Positions 9,032-18,836 of a DNA stretch of 64,000 bases are shown here, piece by piece. The stretch is taken from contig NZ_CP129672.1 in NCBI RefSeq assembly GCF_030505195.1, positions 1,054,001 to 1,118,000 on the forward strand, given 5' to 3'. Origin of the DNA: Comamonas testosteroni. GTDB lineage: Bacteria > Pseudomonadota > Gammaproteobacteria > Burkholderiales > Burkholderiaceae_C. Every line of letters begins with the position of its first letter. The stretch's first letter is position 1. The translations under genes and the position numbers were made by a program. The notes below the pieces were generated by a model, which was not told the origin of the DNA, ran no database searches, and worked only from the letters and a program-made list of their open reading frames with translations.

Positions 9032-9571
9032 ATGCAAATTCTTCTGCCGCCACTGATGCTGATTTCCGCAATGGGCTTTGTACTCAGTGCAATCACACAT
9101 TTGGTTGCACTTGCGGGCCAGATCGATACGCTTGGAACACATTTGCCTCAAGATGCCCTGAAGATATTCACAAGCGTCATGACCATCGGGATTTTTGCCG
9201 TCTGGGCGCCTGCGGCACTGATTGCTCAGCGCATCAACAACGGCAATCGCCTGCAGTTTTCCTGGAAGAAGGTGCTCGCAGGCTGCCCCGCCTGGATGCG
9301 CAACTCTGCCTATGCGGTCTTCATTTACGCTTTTGCCAACTTTTTTCTCGGCATTGTGGGCGGCATGGCCGAGCAGCAGCACGGCTTGCGTATGTTCTCG
9401 GGCCACTGGATGATCTTCTACGGCATGGCGTTCTGCATCTTCTTCTCAAGCTGGAACCTGCCTTCCATGCTCAGAACCCGCCACTGCCCGGCCGGGCATG
9501 AAGTCGGTCATGGTGATAATTTCTGTCCGGTCTGCGGCTTGCCTCCAGCCCAGGGCAGCACGAATTCCTGA
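9032..9571 (+). CDS. Uncharacterised four-helix membrane protein with C-terminal zinc-ribbon motif
   Basis: The protein has 179 residues from the ATG at 9032; an upstream in-frame TTG at 9014 is less likely. There are four hydrophobic helices at about residues 5-28, 48-68, 90-112 and 122-140. The cytoplasmic tail has RHCPAGHEVGHGDNFCPVCG, which resembles a rubredoxin/zinc-ribbon knuckle (C-x3-H...C-x2-C). The family is not recognised. Treble-clef tails on small membrane proteins occur in several DUF families, so function stays open. It lies 85 bases before murI. Confidence 0.6.
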   Translation: MQILLPPLMLISAMGFVLSAITHLVALAGQIDTLGTHLPQDALKIFTSVMTIGIFAVWAPAALIAQRINNGNRLQFSWKKVLAGCPAWMRNSAYAVFIYAFANFFLGIVGGMAEQQHGLRMFSGHWMIFYGMAFCIFFSSWNLPSMLRTRHCPAGHEVGHGDNFCPVCGLPPAQGSTNS

Positions 9572-9656
9572 TAGACCATAGCCCTGGAGGCGCCGCCGGC
9601 ACGCAAAGCGGCGCATACTGACGACCGCACCATCGCCTCCACCTACCTCTTGCACC

Positions 9657-10553
9657 ATGCCCACTCCTCACTCCCCCATCGGTATTTTTGATAGCGGTGT
9701 GGGCGGCCTCAGTGTGCTGCAGGCGCTGCGCCATGAGTTGCCGCACGAGCAGTTTGTCTATCTGGCCGACAGCGGCAATGCACCCTATGGCGATGCACGC
9801 GGCGATGCGTTTGTGCAGGAGCGCAGCTTGGCCATTGCAAAGTACCTGCTGGAGCGGCACGGCATCAAGATTCTCGTGGTTGCCTGCAATACCGCCACCG
9901 CTGCAGCCGTGGAGCTGTTGCGCGAGCGCCTTCCGCAACTGCCCGTCATTGGAGTGGAGCCGGCCATCAAACCAGCCTCTTTTTCCAGTCAGACCCATCA
10001 TGTAGGCGTGATGGCCACCCGGGGCACCATCTCCAGCCAGCGCGTGGCGCGCCTGGTGTCGGAGCATGGCCAGCGCGCCGAGTTTCACCTCCAGGCCTGC
10101 GACGGCCTGGCCAGGGCGATCGAGCAAAGCACGGAGCAGGCATTGCCCGAGGATGCAAGCGCCACGGAGATCAGAGCGCTGTGCGCAAAGTACACAAGCG
10201 CTTTAGGGAGTTTCGGCCTTAAGACAGGGCAGATGGATACGCTGGTGCTGGGCTGTACCCACTATGTGTTTGTCAAGGACGATTTGCGTGCCCTGCTGGG
10301 GCCCGATATTCAGTTCCTGGACACGGGTGCCCCCGTGGCACGCCAGACCCGACGCATGCTGGAGCAGCGCAATCTGCTGGGAGCCGAGACCGATGGATCG
10401 CTGCAGCTGGCCCAGGCCGATCAGATTCAGCTCATGACAACCGGCCGCCTGACGGCCATGCAAGCTGCGGCCCAGCGTTGGCTGGATCTGCCCGTCGACT
10501 GCAGCCAGGCCGTCAACGTGTGCTCGCCCAGCACAGTGCCAACCCTTGCCTGA
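9657..10553 (+). CDS. murI: Glutamate racemase MurI
   Basis: This 298-residue cytoplasmic enzyme converts L- to D-glutamate for peptidoglycan. Visible family motifs are IGIFDSGVGGLSVLQAL at the N-terminus, the first catalytic Cys in VVACNTATAAAVE, and the second in LVLGCTHYVFVKDDL. It is slightly longer than E. coli MurI without its extension because of an Ala/Glu-rich loop (about residues 150-185). The stop lies 9 bases from the convergent stop of the metallopeptidase gene. Confidence 0.97.
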   Translation: MPTPHSPIGIFDSGVGGLSVLQALRHELPHEQFVYLADSGNAPYGDARGDAFVQERSLAIAKYLLERHGIKILVVACNTATAAAVELLRERLPQLPVIGVEPAIKPASFSSQTHHVGVMATRGTISSQRVARLVSEHGQRAEFHLQACDGLARAIEQSTEQALPEDASATEIRALCAKYTSALGSFGLKTGQMDTLVLGCTHYVFVKDDLRALLGPDIQFLDTGAPVARQTRRMLEQRNLLGAETDGSLQLAQADQIQLMTTGRLTAMQAAAQRWLDLPVDCSQAVNVCSPSTVPTLA

Positions 10554-10562
10554 TCTGCGCCA

Positions 10563-11180
10563 TCAGATCCAGAGCTGCTGGCCGCCCTGGTCCAGATAAC
10601 TGAGATAAAAACGCACATCGAACTCCAACTGGTGGTAATCAGACTCCATATGCGTGCATAACTGATAGAAAGCCTTGTCGTGATCCATGATGCGGATATG
10701 CGCCAGCTCATGCACGCAGATCATGCGCAAAAAGGCATCTGGCGCCTGCTTGAACATGGCCGCCACATGAATCTCGTGCCGGGCATTGAGCCTGCCGCCG
10801 TGCACAATCGCACGCCGCGTATGCAGACCCAGAGCATTGCGCACCACATGAATCCTGCTGTCATAGGCCACCTTGTGCAATTGGCCTGCATTGCGCAAAT
10901 ACTGGGCCTTGAGCGCATCGACATAGTCATAAAGCGCCCTGTCCGTGCGAACCGCGTGGGCCTGCGGATATTTGCGCAGCAGCCACTCACCGGCCTTGCC
11001 CGCGAGCAACCAGTCGCGCACCTGATTCTGCAGCGATGGCGCGTAGCCCGAGAGATAGGGCAATGCCAGCGGCACAGATGCACTCACCCCTTCTTCACCC
11101 ATGCTGGCGCGCGCAGCCCTGCCCTTGCGCAGCTGCTCGACCACGGCTCCTGAATACTTGGGGGTAGGAATGGGCTTCAT
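10563..11180 (-). CDS. YgjP/SprT-like zinc metallopeptidase (DUF45)
   Basis: The protein has 205 residues if started at the ATG at 11178-11180 (MKPIPTPKYSG). The open frame extends 80 codons upstream, but that part overlaps low-complexity antisense sequence. The gluzincin motif is HELAHIRIMDHDKAFYQLC, an HExxH with a downstream His, followed by HQLEFDVRFYLSYLDQ. DUF45 proteins form a minigluzincin fold of unknown substrate. It ends 9 bases from murI, tail to tail. Confidence 0.85.
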   Translation of the reverse strand: MKPIPTPKYSGAVVEQLRKGRAARASMGEEGVSASVPLALPYLSGYAPSLQNQVRDWLLAGKAGEWLLRKYPQAHAVRTDRALYDYVDALKAQYLRNAGQLHKVAYDSRIHVVRNALGLHTRRAIVHGGRLNARHEIHVAAMFKQAPDAFLRMICVHELAHIRIMDHDKAFYQLCTHMESDYHQLEFDVRFYLSYLDQGGQQLWI

Positions 11181-11253
11181 GACAAAAGACAAGCCCTCCG
11201 CCACAGTCTCGGGACTGCAGCACAGAGGGCTTTGACGGCGAATGACCGATGAA

Positions 11254-11883
11254 TCAATGCAGATGGCGCGGGCGGCGATTGCCGCCATGACCGGAGGCCG
11301 AGCCCCCCGATCCACCCCGTGGCGGCTTGCCCAGCTCCAGCGAGCTGACCAGGGCTTCGAAGCGCTGCGAGAACAGCTTGTCGATCTCCTGCACCACTCC
11401 GCCGAGCTCTGCGCCGTCAAAGTGACGCTCCATCATGTTGATGACATCCTGGACCAGCAGATCGCGCTGCACCTGCATGATGGCTGCGGGATTGGGACCG
11501 ACAAACAGCATCAGGAAGTCATCGCGGCTTTGCGCCTCGGCAGGAGCTTCTTCCTCGTCGAACTCGGTGTCGTAGAAGGTCACCTCGATGGGCGCGCCCT
11601 GCTCGGCCAGCTCGTTGAGCCCCATGCACATATCGTCCAGGGCCTGGCGGAAGTCATCGTCACCACGCACGGTCCAGCACATCTGCAGCAGATGCTCCTT
11701 GGCGTCGAACTGAATGCCGGGCTCTTCTTCATAGAGACTTCCCTCGCCGTCAGTCAATGAGCGCGCACCAGCATAGGCCCACAAGGGACGCAATGCATCT
11801 TGCAGCTGCTCATACGTAACATCAGCACGGAGCAGAACCTGTCCGTGGACATGAATTTCAAAAGCAGCGTTGTAACTAGACAT
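11254..11883 (-). CDS. Conserved protein of unknown function (Burkholderiales-type)
   Basis: This 209-residue soluble protein has no signal or membrane helix. The first 90 residues (FEIHVHGQVLLRADVTYEQLQDALRPLW) alternate strands and helices. The middle is acidic (TEFDEEEAPAEAQS), and residues 120-175 form helices that may dimerise. The tail is Gly/Arg/His-rich (GSGGSASGHGGNRRPRHLH), possibly nucleic-acid or metal binding. I recall similar sequences in comamonads but cannot name a function. It sits 73 bases upstream of the metallopeptidase gene on the same strand. Confidence 0.7.
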   Translation of the reverse strand: MSSYNAAFEIHVHGQVLLRADVTYEQLQDALRPLWAYAGARSLTDGEGSLYEEEPGIQFDAKEHLLQMCWTVRGDDDFRQALDDMCMGLNELAEQGAPIEVTFYDTEFDEEEAPAEAQSRDDFLMLFVGPNPAAIMQVQRDLLVQDVINMMERHFDGAELGGVVQEIDKLFSQRFEALVSSLELGKPPRGGSGGSASGHGGNRRPRHLH

Positions 11884-12069
11884 CTTTTTTCTCTGGGAGT
11901 GCAGGCCTCGTCAGCATGACAGAACTGCAAGCCATATTGCATCGAAGCCAGGACTTTTCCAAGCACCTTGGCAAGCCTTGACGCCCACGGCCCTATGGCA
12001 TCGCAGTGGCTGAATTTTCCCACCTTCAGCAAGACTGCGGGCAGCAACGGCTACTCAAGTCACAAATAA

Positions 12070-12106
12070 AAAAGCCCGCTACACAAGATATAGCAGGCTT
12101 TTCAAT
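12070..12106 (-). terminator. Rho-independent terminator after tRNA-Leu
   Basis: On the minus strand the stem AAGCCTGCTA pairs with TAGCGGGCTT across a short loop and is followed by a run of T residues. It lies immediately 3' of the tRNA-Leu CCA end. Confidence 0.8.
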
Positions 12107-12108
12107 TC

Positions 12109-12197
12109 TGGTGCCCCGAACCGGAATCGAACCGGTACGCTTCGTTAAAAGCGGCAGATTTTAAGTCTGCAGTGTCTACCAATTTCACCATCGGGGC
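12109..12197 (-). tRNA. tRNA-Leu (UAA)
   Basis: On the minus strand the gene runs from GCCCCGATGG to the encoded CCA. The acceptor stem GCCCCGA pairs with TCGGGGC, the TPsiC arm contains GGTTCGATTCC, and the anticodon loop CTTAAAA gives anticodon TAA. A long variable arm, typical of class II tRNAs, is present. Length is 89 bases with CCA. Confidence 0.96.
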
Positions 12198-12258
12198 CCA
12201 CTTCACAACCGGCGCTGTGCGCCAGCGAGAAGTGCTGCATCAGCCATGCGACCAAAGC

Positions 12259-12291
12259 AATAAAAAAGGGAAGCTTTTGCTTCCCTTTTCG
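12259..12291 (-). terminator. Terminator between the two tRNA genes
   Basis: AAAGGGAAGC pairs with GCTTCCCTTT around an AAAA-type loop. On the minus strand it is followed by T residues, placing a terminator 3' of tRNA-Gly and before tRNA-Leu, so the two tRNAs probably have separate transcripts. Confidence 0.75.
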
Positions 12292-12296
12292 AAATC

Positions 12297-12372
12297 TGGA
12301 GCGGGAAAACGGGTTCGAACCGTCGACCTATACCTTGGCAAGGTATCGCTCTACCAACTGAGCTATTCCCGC
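12297..12372 (-). tRNA. tRNA-Gly (GCC)
   Basis: On the minus strand the gene runs from GCGGGAATAGCTC to the encoded TCCA. The acceptor stem GCGGGAA pairs with TTCCCGC, the anticodon loop TTGCCAA gives GCC, and the TPsiC loop TTCGAAC is intact. Length is 76 bases including CCA. Confidence 0.97.
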
Positions 12373-12471
12373 ATTTCTGAAAAGCCGTTCGCCTTACAGA
12401 GCAGACACGAATTATAGCCATAATTTGGGGCCGGTTTTCGAAAACCGCGGGGCTTTTTCAGATAGTCCAGT

Positions 12472-14094
12472 TCAGGCCGGCTGTAAAACAGGTGCGAGGC
12501 GACTCTTGACGATCTCCAGCAGATCGCGCTTTTGCACCTTGTTGGAGGCATTGACGGGCAGGCCCTCGAGCTGGAGGACAAAGCGCGGCACCTTGTAGTT
12601 GGCCATATTGGCGCGGCACCAGGCGATGAAGGCCTCCTGGTCCAGTGTCACGCCGTTGCGTGTCACCACGCAGGCGCAGCCTACCTCGCCCATGCGCTCA
12701 TCGGCCACGCCGACCACGGCAACCTGCGCCACCTCGGGGTGGTTGGATAGCATGCGCTCGATTTCTGCGGGGTAGCAGTTGAAGCCGCCCACGATGAACA
12801 TATCCTTGAGGCGGTCGGTAATACGCAGATAGCCGCGCTCGTCAAGCACGCCCACATCGCCGGTATGCAACCAGCCATCGGCATCAATGGTTTCCGCCGT
12901 GGCCTTTTCATCCTCGAAGTAGCCCTGCATGATGTGATAGCCGCGCAGCAGCACCTCTCCCGCTTCGCCTGGTTCAACAGGCTGTCCTTGCTCGTCCACA
13001 CAGCGCACCTCGGTCCCTGGCAGGGCCTTGCCGCAGGTGTTGGCCACGGTTTCCACATTGTCGGAGGGCTCGCAGAGCGTGGCACAACCACCGCACTCCG
13101 TCAGGCCGTAGGCCGTGGTGACATTCATGATGCCCAGTTCCTCGCGCATGCGCCTGATGAGAATGGGAGGTACGGTGGAAGCACCGGTCACGGAGGACTT
13201 CAGCGAACTCAGATCGAAATTCTTGAGCCCGGGATGCGCCAGCATGGACAGGAACAAGGTAGGCGGCCCGGGCAGGAAGCTGATACGGTCGCTCTCGATG
13301 CGATGCAAGATGGCCTGCGCATCAAATACCTGCTCGGGATAGACGGTAGAGCCCTGCAGCAGGGCAGCCACCCAGCCTGCCTTGTAGCCGAAGGTGTGAA
13401 AGAACGGATTGACGATCAGGTATCGGCTGCCTTCGGTCAAACCCACCACATCCGACCAGGCCTTGAAAGCCAGGATCGTCGGGCGGTGCGCGCACATCAC
13501 CCCCTTGGGGCGTCCCGTGGTACCCGAGGTGAACATCAGATCGGCCGTATCGTCGGGCTTGATCCGGGATTCGCGCTGCTGCTGGGCCTGGTCGCTGGTG
13601 TCCTCGGCCCTGGCCATGAACTGCGCCCAACTCAGGTCTGCACTGGGCAACACCTTGTCACCAAGTACCACCACCTGCTGCAGTGTGACAGGACGCAGGC
13701 CACTCAGCAGATCCGGGTAGTAGTTGTTCAGGAAGTCACCCACGCACACCAGCACCCTGGCACGGCTGCGCTCGAGAATATCGGCAGCCTCAGCGCCCTT
13801 CATGCGGGTGTTCAAGGGCACCAGCACGCCGCCGGCAGCATGCACACCGCAGGCGGCAACGATCCACTCGCTGAGATTCGGTGCCCACAGACCCACACGG
13901 TCGCCAGCCTGCACACCCAGACTCATCAAGGCACGTGCGGCCAGCCGGCTCAGCTGCTGCAGCTGGGCATAGCTGATGGACTTGCCGTTTTCGACAATCG
14001 CCGCGCGACCGGCAAAGCGGCTGACCACGTCGGCCAGCATGCCGGGCAAGGTCAGCGAGGACTCGGGCATCGCGTTCTGGTTGGGTTTCGACAT
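12472..14094 (-). CDS. scdA: Acyl-CoA synthetase ScdA, CoA ligase for the steroid C/D-ring acid (HIP-CoA ligase/FadD3 type)
   Basis: This 540-residue ANL-superfamily ligase has the AMP-binding P-loop [14 protein letters not shown] near residue 190, the [10 protein letters not shown] motif, and a C-terminal catalytic Lys in [13 protein letters not shown]. By position at the end of the tesA2-H-I cluster it matches C. testosteroni ORF18/ScdA. ScdA and mycobacterial FadD3 attach CoA to the perhydroindane propionate left after rings A and B are removed. It is the last gene of a five-gene minus-strand operon, 3 bases after the reductase gene. The specific substrate is inferred from context, not from sequence alone. 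Confidence 0.88.
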   Translation of the reverse strand: MSKPNQNAMPESSLTLPGMLADVVSRFAGRAAIVENGKSISYAQLQQLSRLAARALMSLGVQAGDRVGLWAPNLSEWIVAACGVHAAGGVLVPLNTRMKGAEAADILERSRARVLVCVGDFLNNYYPDLLSGLRPVTLQQVVVLGDKVLPSADLSWAQFMARAEDTSDQAQQQRESRIKPDDTADLMFTSGTTGRPKGVMCAHRPTILAFKAWSDVVGLTEGSRYLIVNPFFHTFGYKAGWVAALLQGSTVYPEQVFDAQAILHRIESDRISFLPGPPTLFLSMLAHPGLKNFDLSSLKSSVTGASTVPPILIRRMREELGIMNVTTAYGLTECGGCATLCEPSDNVETVANTCGKALPGTEVRCVDEQGQPVEPGEAGEVLLRGYHIMQGYFEDEKATAETIDADGWLHTGDVGVLDERGYLRITDRLKDMFIVGGFNCYPAEIERMLSNHPEVAQVAVVGVADERMGEVGCACVVTRNGVTLDQEAFIAWCRANMANYKVPRFVLQLEGLPVNASNKVQKRDLLEIVKSRLAPVLQPA

Positions 14095-14097
14095 AAG

Positions 14098-15165
14098 TTA
14101 CTCCGGAAATTTGACGCGCAGCTTTTCGCTGGTGGGCACGGATTGACAGGCAAGCGTCCACTTCTTGGACAGATCCTTGGCATCCAGCACTTCGTTGTGT
14201 CGCAGATGTACGCTGCCGTCCTGCACCTGGCACATGCAGGATGCGCACATGCCGGCCTGGCAGGAGTAGGGCACATTGATGCCAGCGCGCAGTCCGGCCT
14301 CCAGAATGGTCTCCGTGCCACTGCAGCTGAATTCGTATTCCTGGCCGTCCAGACGCAGCTGCACCAGGGCTTGGTCGACAGCTGCCTCCACGGGGGCAGT
14401 TGCCTCTTGCATCAGCTGCAGAGTCTCCTCGTCAGGCAGAGAGACAAAGCGCTCCACATGTACCTGCTCGGCAGGCATGCCGGCCTCGATCAACGCGGCC
14501 TGTGCGGCATCCATGAAGGGGCCCGGCCCGCAGATAAAGGCCTGGCCTGCATCGACCACCCAGGGCGAGGCCCAGGCTGCGAGCTGCTTTTGCGAAGGCG
14601 CGCCTTGCACGGAGTCCAGCCAGTGAAGGACCTGCAGGCGATCCGGATACTCGGCCGCCAGCTGCTGCAGGTCCTTCTTGAAGATGACCGAACGCTCGTC
14701 GCGGTTGGCATAGAACAGCACCACGTTGCCCTGATGCTGCTTGAGAACAGTGCGCAAGATGGAGAACACCGGTGTAATTCCGCTGCCACCGGCCAGCAGC
14801 AAAAAGTTCTGAGACAGATTCCGGGGCGAGAACAGGCCCGAGGGAGGCATCAGTTCGATGGAATCACCCACCTGAACCCTGTCGCAAACCCAGTTGGAAC
14901 CTCGTCCCTTGTCGACGCGCTTGACAGTCACCCGCAAGGCATCGTCGAGCACCGGGGCACTGGACATGGAGTAGCAGCGAGGCACATAGCGGCCCTCGAT
15001 AGGCAGTCGCAGGGTCAGAAACTGGCCGGGACGATAGCTGAATTGCTCAGCCAGGGCCTCCGGCACCTCAAACACAATTGACTTGGTATCGTGCGTCTCG
15101 TCGATCACCGCGCGCACGCGCAGCGGGTGATACCGCGATGCGGTTGTTGTGGCTTCACTGCTCAT
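14098..15165 (-). CDS. Ferredoxin-NAD(P) reductase of a Rieske oxygenase, KshB-like (ORF17)
   Basis: This 355-residue protein has three domains in order. The FAD domain carries RYVPRCYSMSSAP. The NAD domain carries LLLAGGSGITPVFSILR and FICGPGPFM. The C-terminal plant-type 2Fe-2S domain carries YSCQAGMCASCMCQV with the last Cys in WTLACQ. This order fits class IA reductases such as KshB and PaaE. It likely feeds electrons to 3-ketosteroid 9-alpha-hydroxylase, whose oxygenase KshA is not in this window. It starts 83 bases after tesI and is followed by scdA 3 bases later. Confidence 0.85.
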   Translation of the reverse strand: MSSEATTTASRYHPLRVRAVIDETHDTKSIVFEVPEALAEQFSYRPGQFLTLRLPIEGRYVPRCYSMSSAPVLDDALRVTVKRVDKGRGSNWVCDRVQVGDSIELMPPSGLFSPRNLSQNFLLLAGGSGITPVFSILRTVLKQHQGNVVLFYANRDERSVIFKKDLQQLAAEYPDRLQVLHWLDSVQGAPSQKQLAAWASPWVVDAGQAFICGPGPFMDAAQAALIEAGMPAEQVHVERFVSLPDEETLQLMQEATAPVEAAVDQALVQLRLDGQEYEFSCSGTETILEAGLRAGINVPYSCQAGMCASCMCQVQDGSVHLRHNEVLDAKDLSKKWTLACQSVPTSEKLRVKFPE

Positions 15166-15248
15166 TTCTTCTTACCCCTTACTCACTCACTCTTTTTGTG
15201 CAACCTTGCACTGGCGCCCCGGCACAAGATCGTCCCCAATCCACGGGG

Positions 15249-16985
15249 TCAGGAACTGACGCTCTCCACAGCGCTTGCCTGCGGGCACACCGCCTGGGCA
15301 GCAGGGGACTCGCCCCCTTGCAGTGCGGCCGCCTTGCCCGCTCGGCGGCCCGAGAACACGCAGTCGGCCAGAGACAAGCCGCTCACGTAACGCGAGGAAG
15401 CCACACCAATGGCGGTACGCCCCGCGGCATACAACCCGGGAATGTCATAGCCGGCGCCGTCAATCACTGCACCGTTGTCCTCATTGACCTTGAGCCCCCC
15501 CAGGCTCAGGACGGCCAACGGGAACATCTTCTGGCTGATGGAGATATCGATGGCAAACAGCGAGCCGCCCTTGAACTCATGGCGCATGTCCTGGGACTTG
15601 CCCAACGGGTCTTCGATCTCACCGCGTGCAGCGGCATTGGCACGATCGAACTGCAGTTGCAGCACTGCGGCATCCATGCGAAGCTTTTTGGCCAGGTCGT
15701 CGACGGATTTGCCCTTGATCGCGACCTTGTACATCAGCGCCAGCGCGGGCATGGACTGGAAAGCCCACAAACCGCCAAACAGGCACTGCCACGCAGCCTG
15801 CCTGCGCAGCTTGCTATCAATAATGAGCCAAGCCTGTCCCCCCTGCTTTTCCATCATCTCGTAGCCGAGCTTGGCGCCGTAGACCTGCTCATTGCAAAAG
15901 CGCTCGCCTTGGGTGTTGACCACCAGACCCTTGGGCCAGACCGAGGGTGGCGTGATGAAGCGCCAGGCCGAGATATTGTTCAGATCCTGAGCGATCCCTC
16001 CCACGGATTGCCCCAGCCGCAGACCAGAGCCATCGCAGCCCGCAGCACCGGTCAGCCAGCCGGGCTTGTAAGCCGGCGCATGCCGCTCCAGCAATTCCGA
16101 ATTGAAGATATAGCCGCCAGTGGACAGCACCACACCTTTGCGGGCACGGATGTAGCGCTTCTCGCCGATCTCGCTCTCGATCTGCGCAGCTTCACGGCGA
16201 CCCGCCTGGGCACGCGGCGCCTGATACAGGCGCCACTTGGCCACCAGCTCATCGAGCTTCTTGTGGCGTTCGGTACGTGGATCGCCTTCGGGCAACACCA
16301 TCACCTCCACGCCCAATACACGGCCACTGTCCTTCTCGCGCACCAGGCGCTGGACGCGTGCCTGCGTCAATGTGCGGGCTCCGTGCGCCAATGTGGATTT
16401 TTGCAGCGCGGCAAAGAACATCGCTCCCGACTGCCCCTTGGCCACCACGCGATGGCCGCGCGGTGGGGGCTTCTTGAGCAGTTGCGGGTTGCCGTAGGCG
16501 GGCACCACCTCGTTGCCCGAGTAGTACAGATACATGCCATCGGCCGGATAAGAGGTCTTGTACCCAGGCATGGTCGACGCAAAAGTAGCGCCCTGCTTTT
16601 CCAGCCAGTTCAGGTTGGTCACACTGTCGCGGCTGAAGCGAGCCAGAGTCTCGTCACTGACCACACCATTGACCTCATGCTTGAGGTAGGCAGTCATGGC
16701 TTCGGGTGAATCCTCGAAGCCGGCTTCCTTCTGGTAGCGGGTACCGCCACCGGCATAGACCACACCGCCCGACAGCACACTGGCACCGCCACCGCTGAAG
16801 CGCTCGATCACCAGAACTTCTGCCCCCTGCTCGCGCGCCTCAATCGCTGCACTGGCACCTGCCCCTCCCCAGCCGACCACCACCACATCGCTGGCATCGG
16901 ACCACTGAACCTCATCGGCCGACCCCACATCCAGGACTTCCCCCACAGGATTGATGGTGCTGACATGCTTTTTGACATTGGACAT
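15249..16985 (-). CDS. tesI: 3-ketosteroid delta4-(5alpha)-dehydrogenase TesI
   Basis: This 578-residue flavoprotein belongs to the fumarate reductase/succinate dehydrogenase-like FAD family. The dinucleotide-binding motif VVVVGWGGAGASAAIEA sits at about residue 35, after a roughly 30-residue N-terminal extension. ERFSGGGASVLSGGVVYAGGG follows, and the C-terminal flavin motif is AAGRTAIGVASSRYVSGLSLADC. It introduces the C4-C5 double bond into 5-alpha-3-ketosteroids. Identity as TesI rather than a second KstD rests on gene order (tesH then tesI) and on divergence from TesH. It starts 15 bases after tesH. Confidence 0.9.
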   Translation of the reverse strand: MSNVKKHVSTINPVGEVLDVGSADEVQWSDASDVVVVGWGGAGASAAIEAREQGAEVLVIERFSGGGASVLSGGVVYAGGGTRYQKEAGFEDSPEAMTAYLKHEVNGVVSDETLARFSRDSVTNLNWLEKQGATFASTMPGYKTSYPADGMYLYYSGNEVVPAYGNPQLLKKPPPRGHRVVAKGQSGAMFFAALQKSTLAHGARTLTQARVQRLVREKDSGRVLGVEVMVLPEGDPRTERHKKLDELVAKWRLYQAPRAQAGRREAAQIESEIGEKRYIRARKGVVLSTGGYIFNSELLERHAPAYKPGWLTGAAGCDGSGLRLGQSVGGIAQDLNNISAWRFITPPSVWPKGLVVNTQGERFCNEQVYGAKLGYEMMEKQGGQAWLIIDSKLRRQAAWQCLFGGLWAFQSMPALALMYKVAIKGKSVDDLAKKLRMDAAVLQLQFDRANAAARGEIEDPLGKSQDMRHEFKGGSLFAIDISISQKMFPLAVLSLGGLKVNEDNGAVIDGAGYDIPGLYAAGRTAIGVASSRYVSGLSLADCVFSGRRAGKAAALQGGESPAAQAVCPQASAVESVSS

Positions 16986-17000
16986 CTCTGCGCCTCCTGG

Positions 17001-18731
17001 TCAAACCGTCTTGCCCAGCAGATGCGGGTTCTCGAGAGGCAAGGGTTTGCCTACCATGTCAGCCACGGCGCGGAAGGCAAACGTCATGGCCGGCCCCAGG
17101 GTGGAGCCAGCGCCGGCGTAGGCCGGCCCCATGACGGAGGCGGAGTTGTTGCCCACGCAATACAGCCCCTCGATGATCCTGCCTTGCGTGTCGAGCACAC
17201 GGCCTTCCCTGTCGGTCAGCAGCCCCCCCTTGGTGCCGATCTCACCGGGCCACAGACGCATGGCGTAGAACGGACCTTTCTCGATGGGACCCAGGTTGGG
17301 ATTCTTGAGACGCGGATCGCCGTAGTAGCGGTCAAACACATTGCCGCCCCGGTCAAAGTCCAGGTCCTTGCCAGCTCTGGCGTATTCGGTCATGCGACGC
17401 GCACTGTCCTGCAGCCCAGCAGCGTCCACGCCGATCTGGCGCGCCAGATCTTCCAGCGTCTCGCCCTTCCAGTAGACATTGTTCAGCCAGCTCTTGCGCA
17501 CCTTGCTGTCTGGCACGGCCGAGCCTGGCATCAGCGGCCCCATGGGGTTTTGCGCGCGGAAGCTGGCGTCGAACACAATCCAGGCAGGTACACCGCCATT
17601 GCCCTTGGCATTTTCGGCCAGCATGGCCTGCTGGAATTCCGGGTACGGGCCGGACTCGTTGAGGAAGCGCTGCCCCTTGTCGTTGACCACCATGCACCCC
17701 GGCAGCGAGCGCTCCACGAAAATGCCGCGAAAGGCCGGCTCCTTGGGAACATCCATGGTGGGCACGCCCCAGGACCAGTCCATCAGCGCCAGCTGTGCGC
17801 CCACGGCCTGACCGGCCCGGTGGGCATCACCGGTATTGCCTCCCACAGGGGTTGCCGTCCACTCAGCCTTGGTGGGCTTGTTCAGATACTGGTCACGCAT
17901 CTCCTGATTGCGCTCAAAACCACCCGCACCCAACAACACGCCACGTCTGGCCTTGATCTGCTGGCGCTGACCATTCCTCTCAACAATGACACCCGTCACG
18001 CGGCCCGATGCATCCTGCACCAGCTCCTTGAGCGGAGAGTTGCACCACATCTCGACGCCGACCTTGTTGGCAGCAGTCAGCAGGCCTGCCACCAGCGCCT
18101 GACCGCCCGTCATGCGACGATCGCGCCTGGTCTTGTTGCGCCAGGGGTAGTCCAGAAAATACTTGAGCATGATGCCCAGGATGGTGAAGCGCGACTTGAG
18201 CTCGCGCGAGAGCATGGAATGCGCCTCGAAGGCACTGATGCTCATGCGGCCGAACAACTGGTTGCCGGGAGGGCCGGGGCGCATGGTTTCCAGTGCCGTC
18301 AGGCCCAGCCTGGCGGCATTGAAGTCCACCGGGTCCATGGTGCGGCCACCGGGCCTGGAGCCTTCGATATGGGGGTAGTAGTCCGCATACTTGGCCATGG
18401 CGCGATAAGGGATGCCGATCTGGCGCAGGTACTCGGCCATCTTGCTCGCGGTTTCCACATAGGCCAGCACGCGGTCGTCGGTTGCCATGCCGCGCACACA
18501 GCGCTTCATATAGCCAAATGCGGTTTCCAGATCGTCTTTGATGCCAGCGGTCTTCTGGTCGTAATTGAGCGGAATCCAGATACCGCCCCCCGACAGAGCC
18601 GAAGTGCCACCGAACAGCTCGGTCTTCTCCACCACCAGAGTCTTGAGGCCCTGCTCCTGCGCGCGAATGGCGCCCAACAGGGCACCTGCCCCCGAACCCA
18701 CGACGATCAGGTCATATTCTTGTTCTGCCAT
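17001..18731 (-). CDS. tesH: 3-ketosteroid delta1-dehydrogenase TesH (KstD)
   Basis: This 576-residue FAD enzyme has VVGSGAGALLGAIRAQEQG at the N-terminus, LFGGTSALSGGGIWIP as the flavin/substrate loop, and GPFYAMRLWPGEIGTKGGL near residue 495. That last segment contains the Tyr and Gly that in KstD1 bind and activate the 3-keto group. It desaturates C1-C2 and, with 9-alpha-hydroxylation, triggers ring B opening and aromatisation of ring A. It lies between tesA2 (105 bases upstream) and tesI. Confidence 0.94.
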   Translation of the reverse strand: MAEQEYDLIVVGSGAGALLGAIRAQEQGLKTLVVEKTELFGGTSALSGGGIWIPLNYDQKTAGIKDDLETAFGYMKRCVRGMATDDRVLAYVETASKMAEYLRQIGIPYRAMAKYADYYPHIEGSRPGGRTMDPVDFNAARLGLTALETMRPGPPGNQLFGRMSISAFEAHSMLSRELKSRFTILGIMLKYFLDYPWRNKTRRDRRMTGGQALVAGLLTAANKVGVEMWCNSPLKELVQDASGRVTGVIVERNGQRQQIKARRGVLLGAGGFERNQEMRDQYLNKPTKAEWTATPVGGNTGDAHRAGQAVGAQLALMDWSWGVPTMDVPKEPAFRGIFVERSLPGCMVVNDKGQRFLNESGPYPEFQQAMLAENAKGNGGVPAWIVFDASFRAQNPMGPLMPGSAVPDSKVRKSWLNNVYWKGETLEDLARQIGVDAAGLQDSARRMTEYARAGKDLDFDRGGNVFDRYYGDPRLKNPNLGPIEKGPFYAMRLWPGEIGTKGGLLTDREGRVLDTQGRIIEGLYCVGNNSASVMGPAYAGAGSTLGPAMTFAFRAVADMVGKPLPLENPHLLGKTV

Positions 18732-18836
18732 ACCTTGTCTCCGTCAATCTTTGTTTTATGGATGGACTGTCGCAAATACACGCTGGCGGCAGCCTCCGTT
18801 ATGGGAGCGCTGCCGCAGCTTGCTGCCTGAATTCAA

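Noticed and set aside
11754..12047. 97-codon minus-strand frame overlapping the start of the 11254 gene
   Set aside because: Overlaps a longer plausible gene, Cys/Leu-rich with no ribosome binding site or family.
12865..15081. 738-codon open frame on the plus strand opposite scdA and the reductase
   Set aside because: Antisense shadow of two clear genes; composition is rich in His, Gln and Gly with no domain, as expected of the complementary frame in GC-rich DNA.
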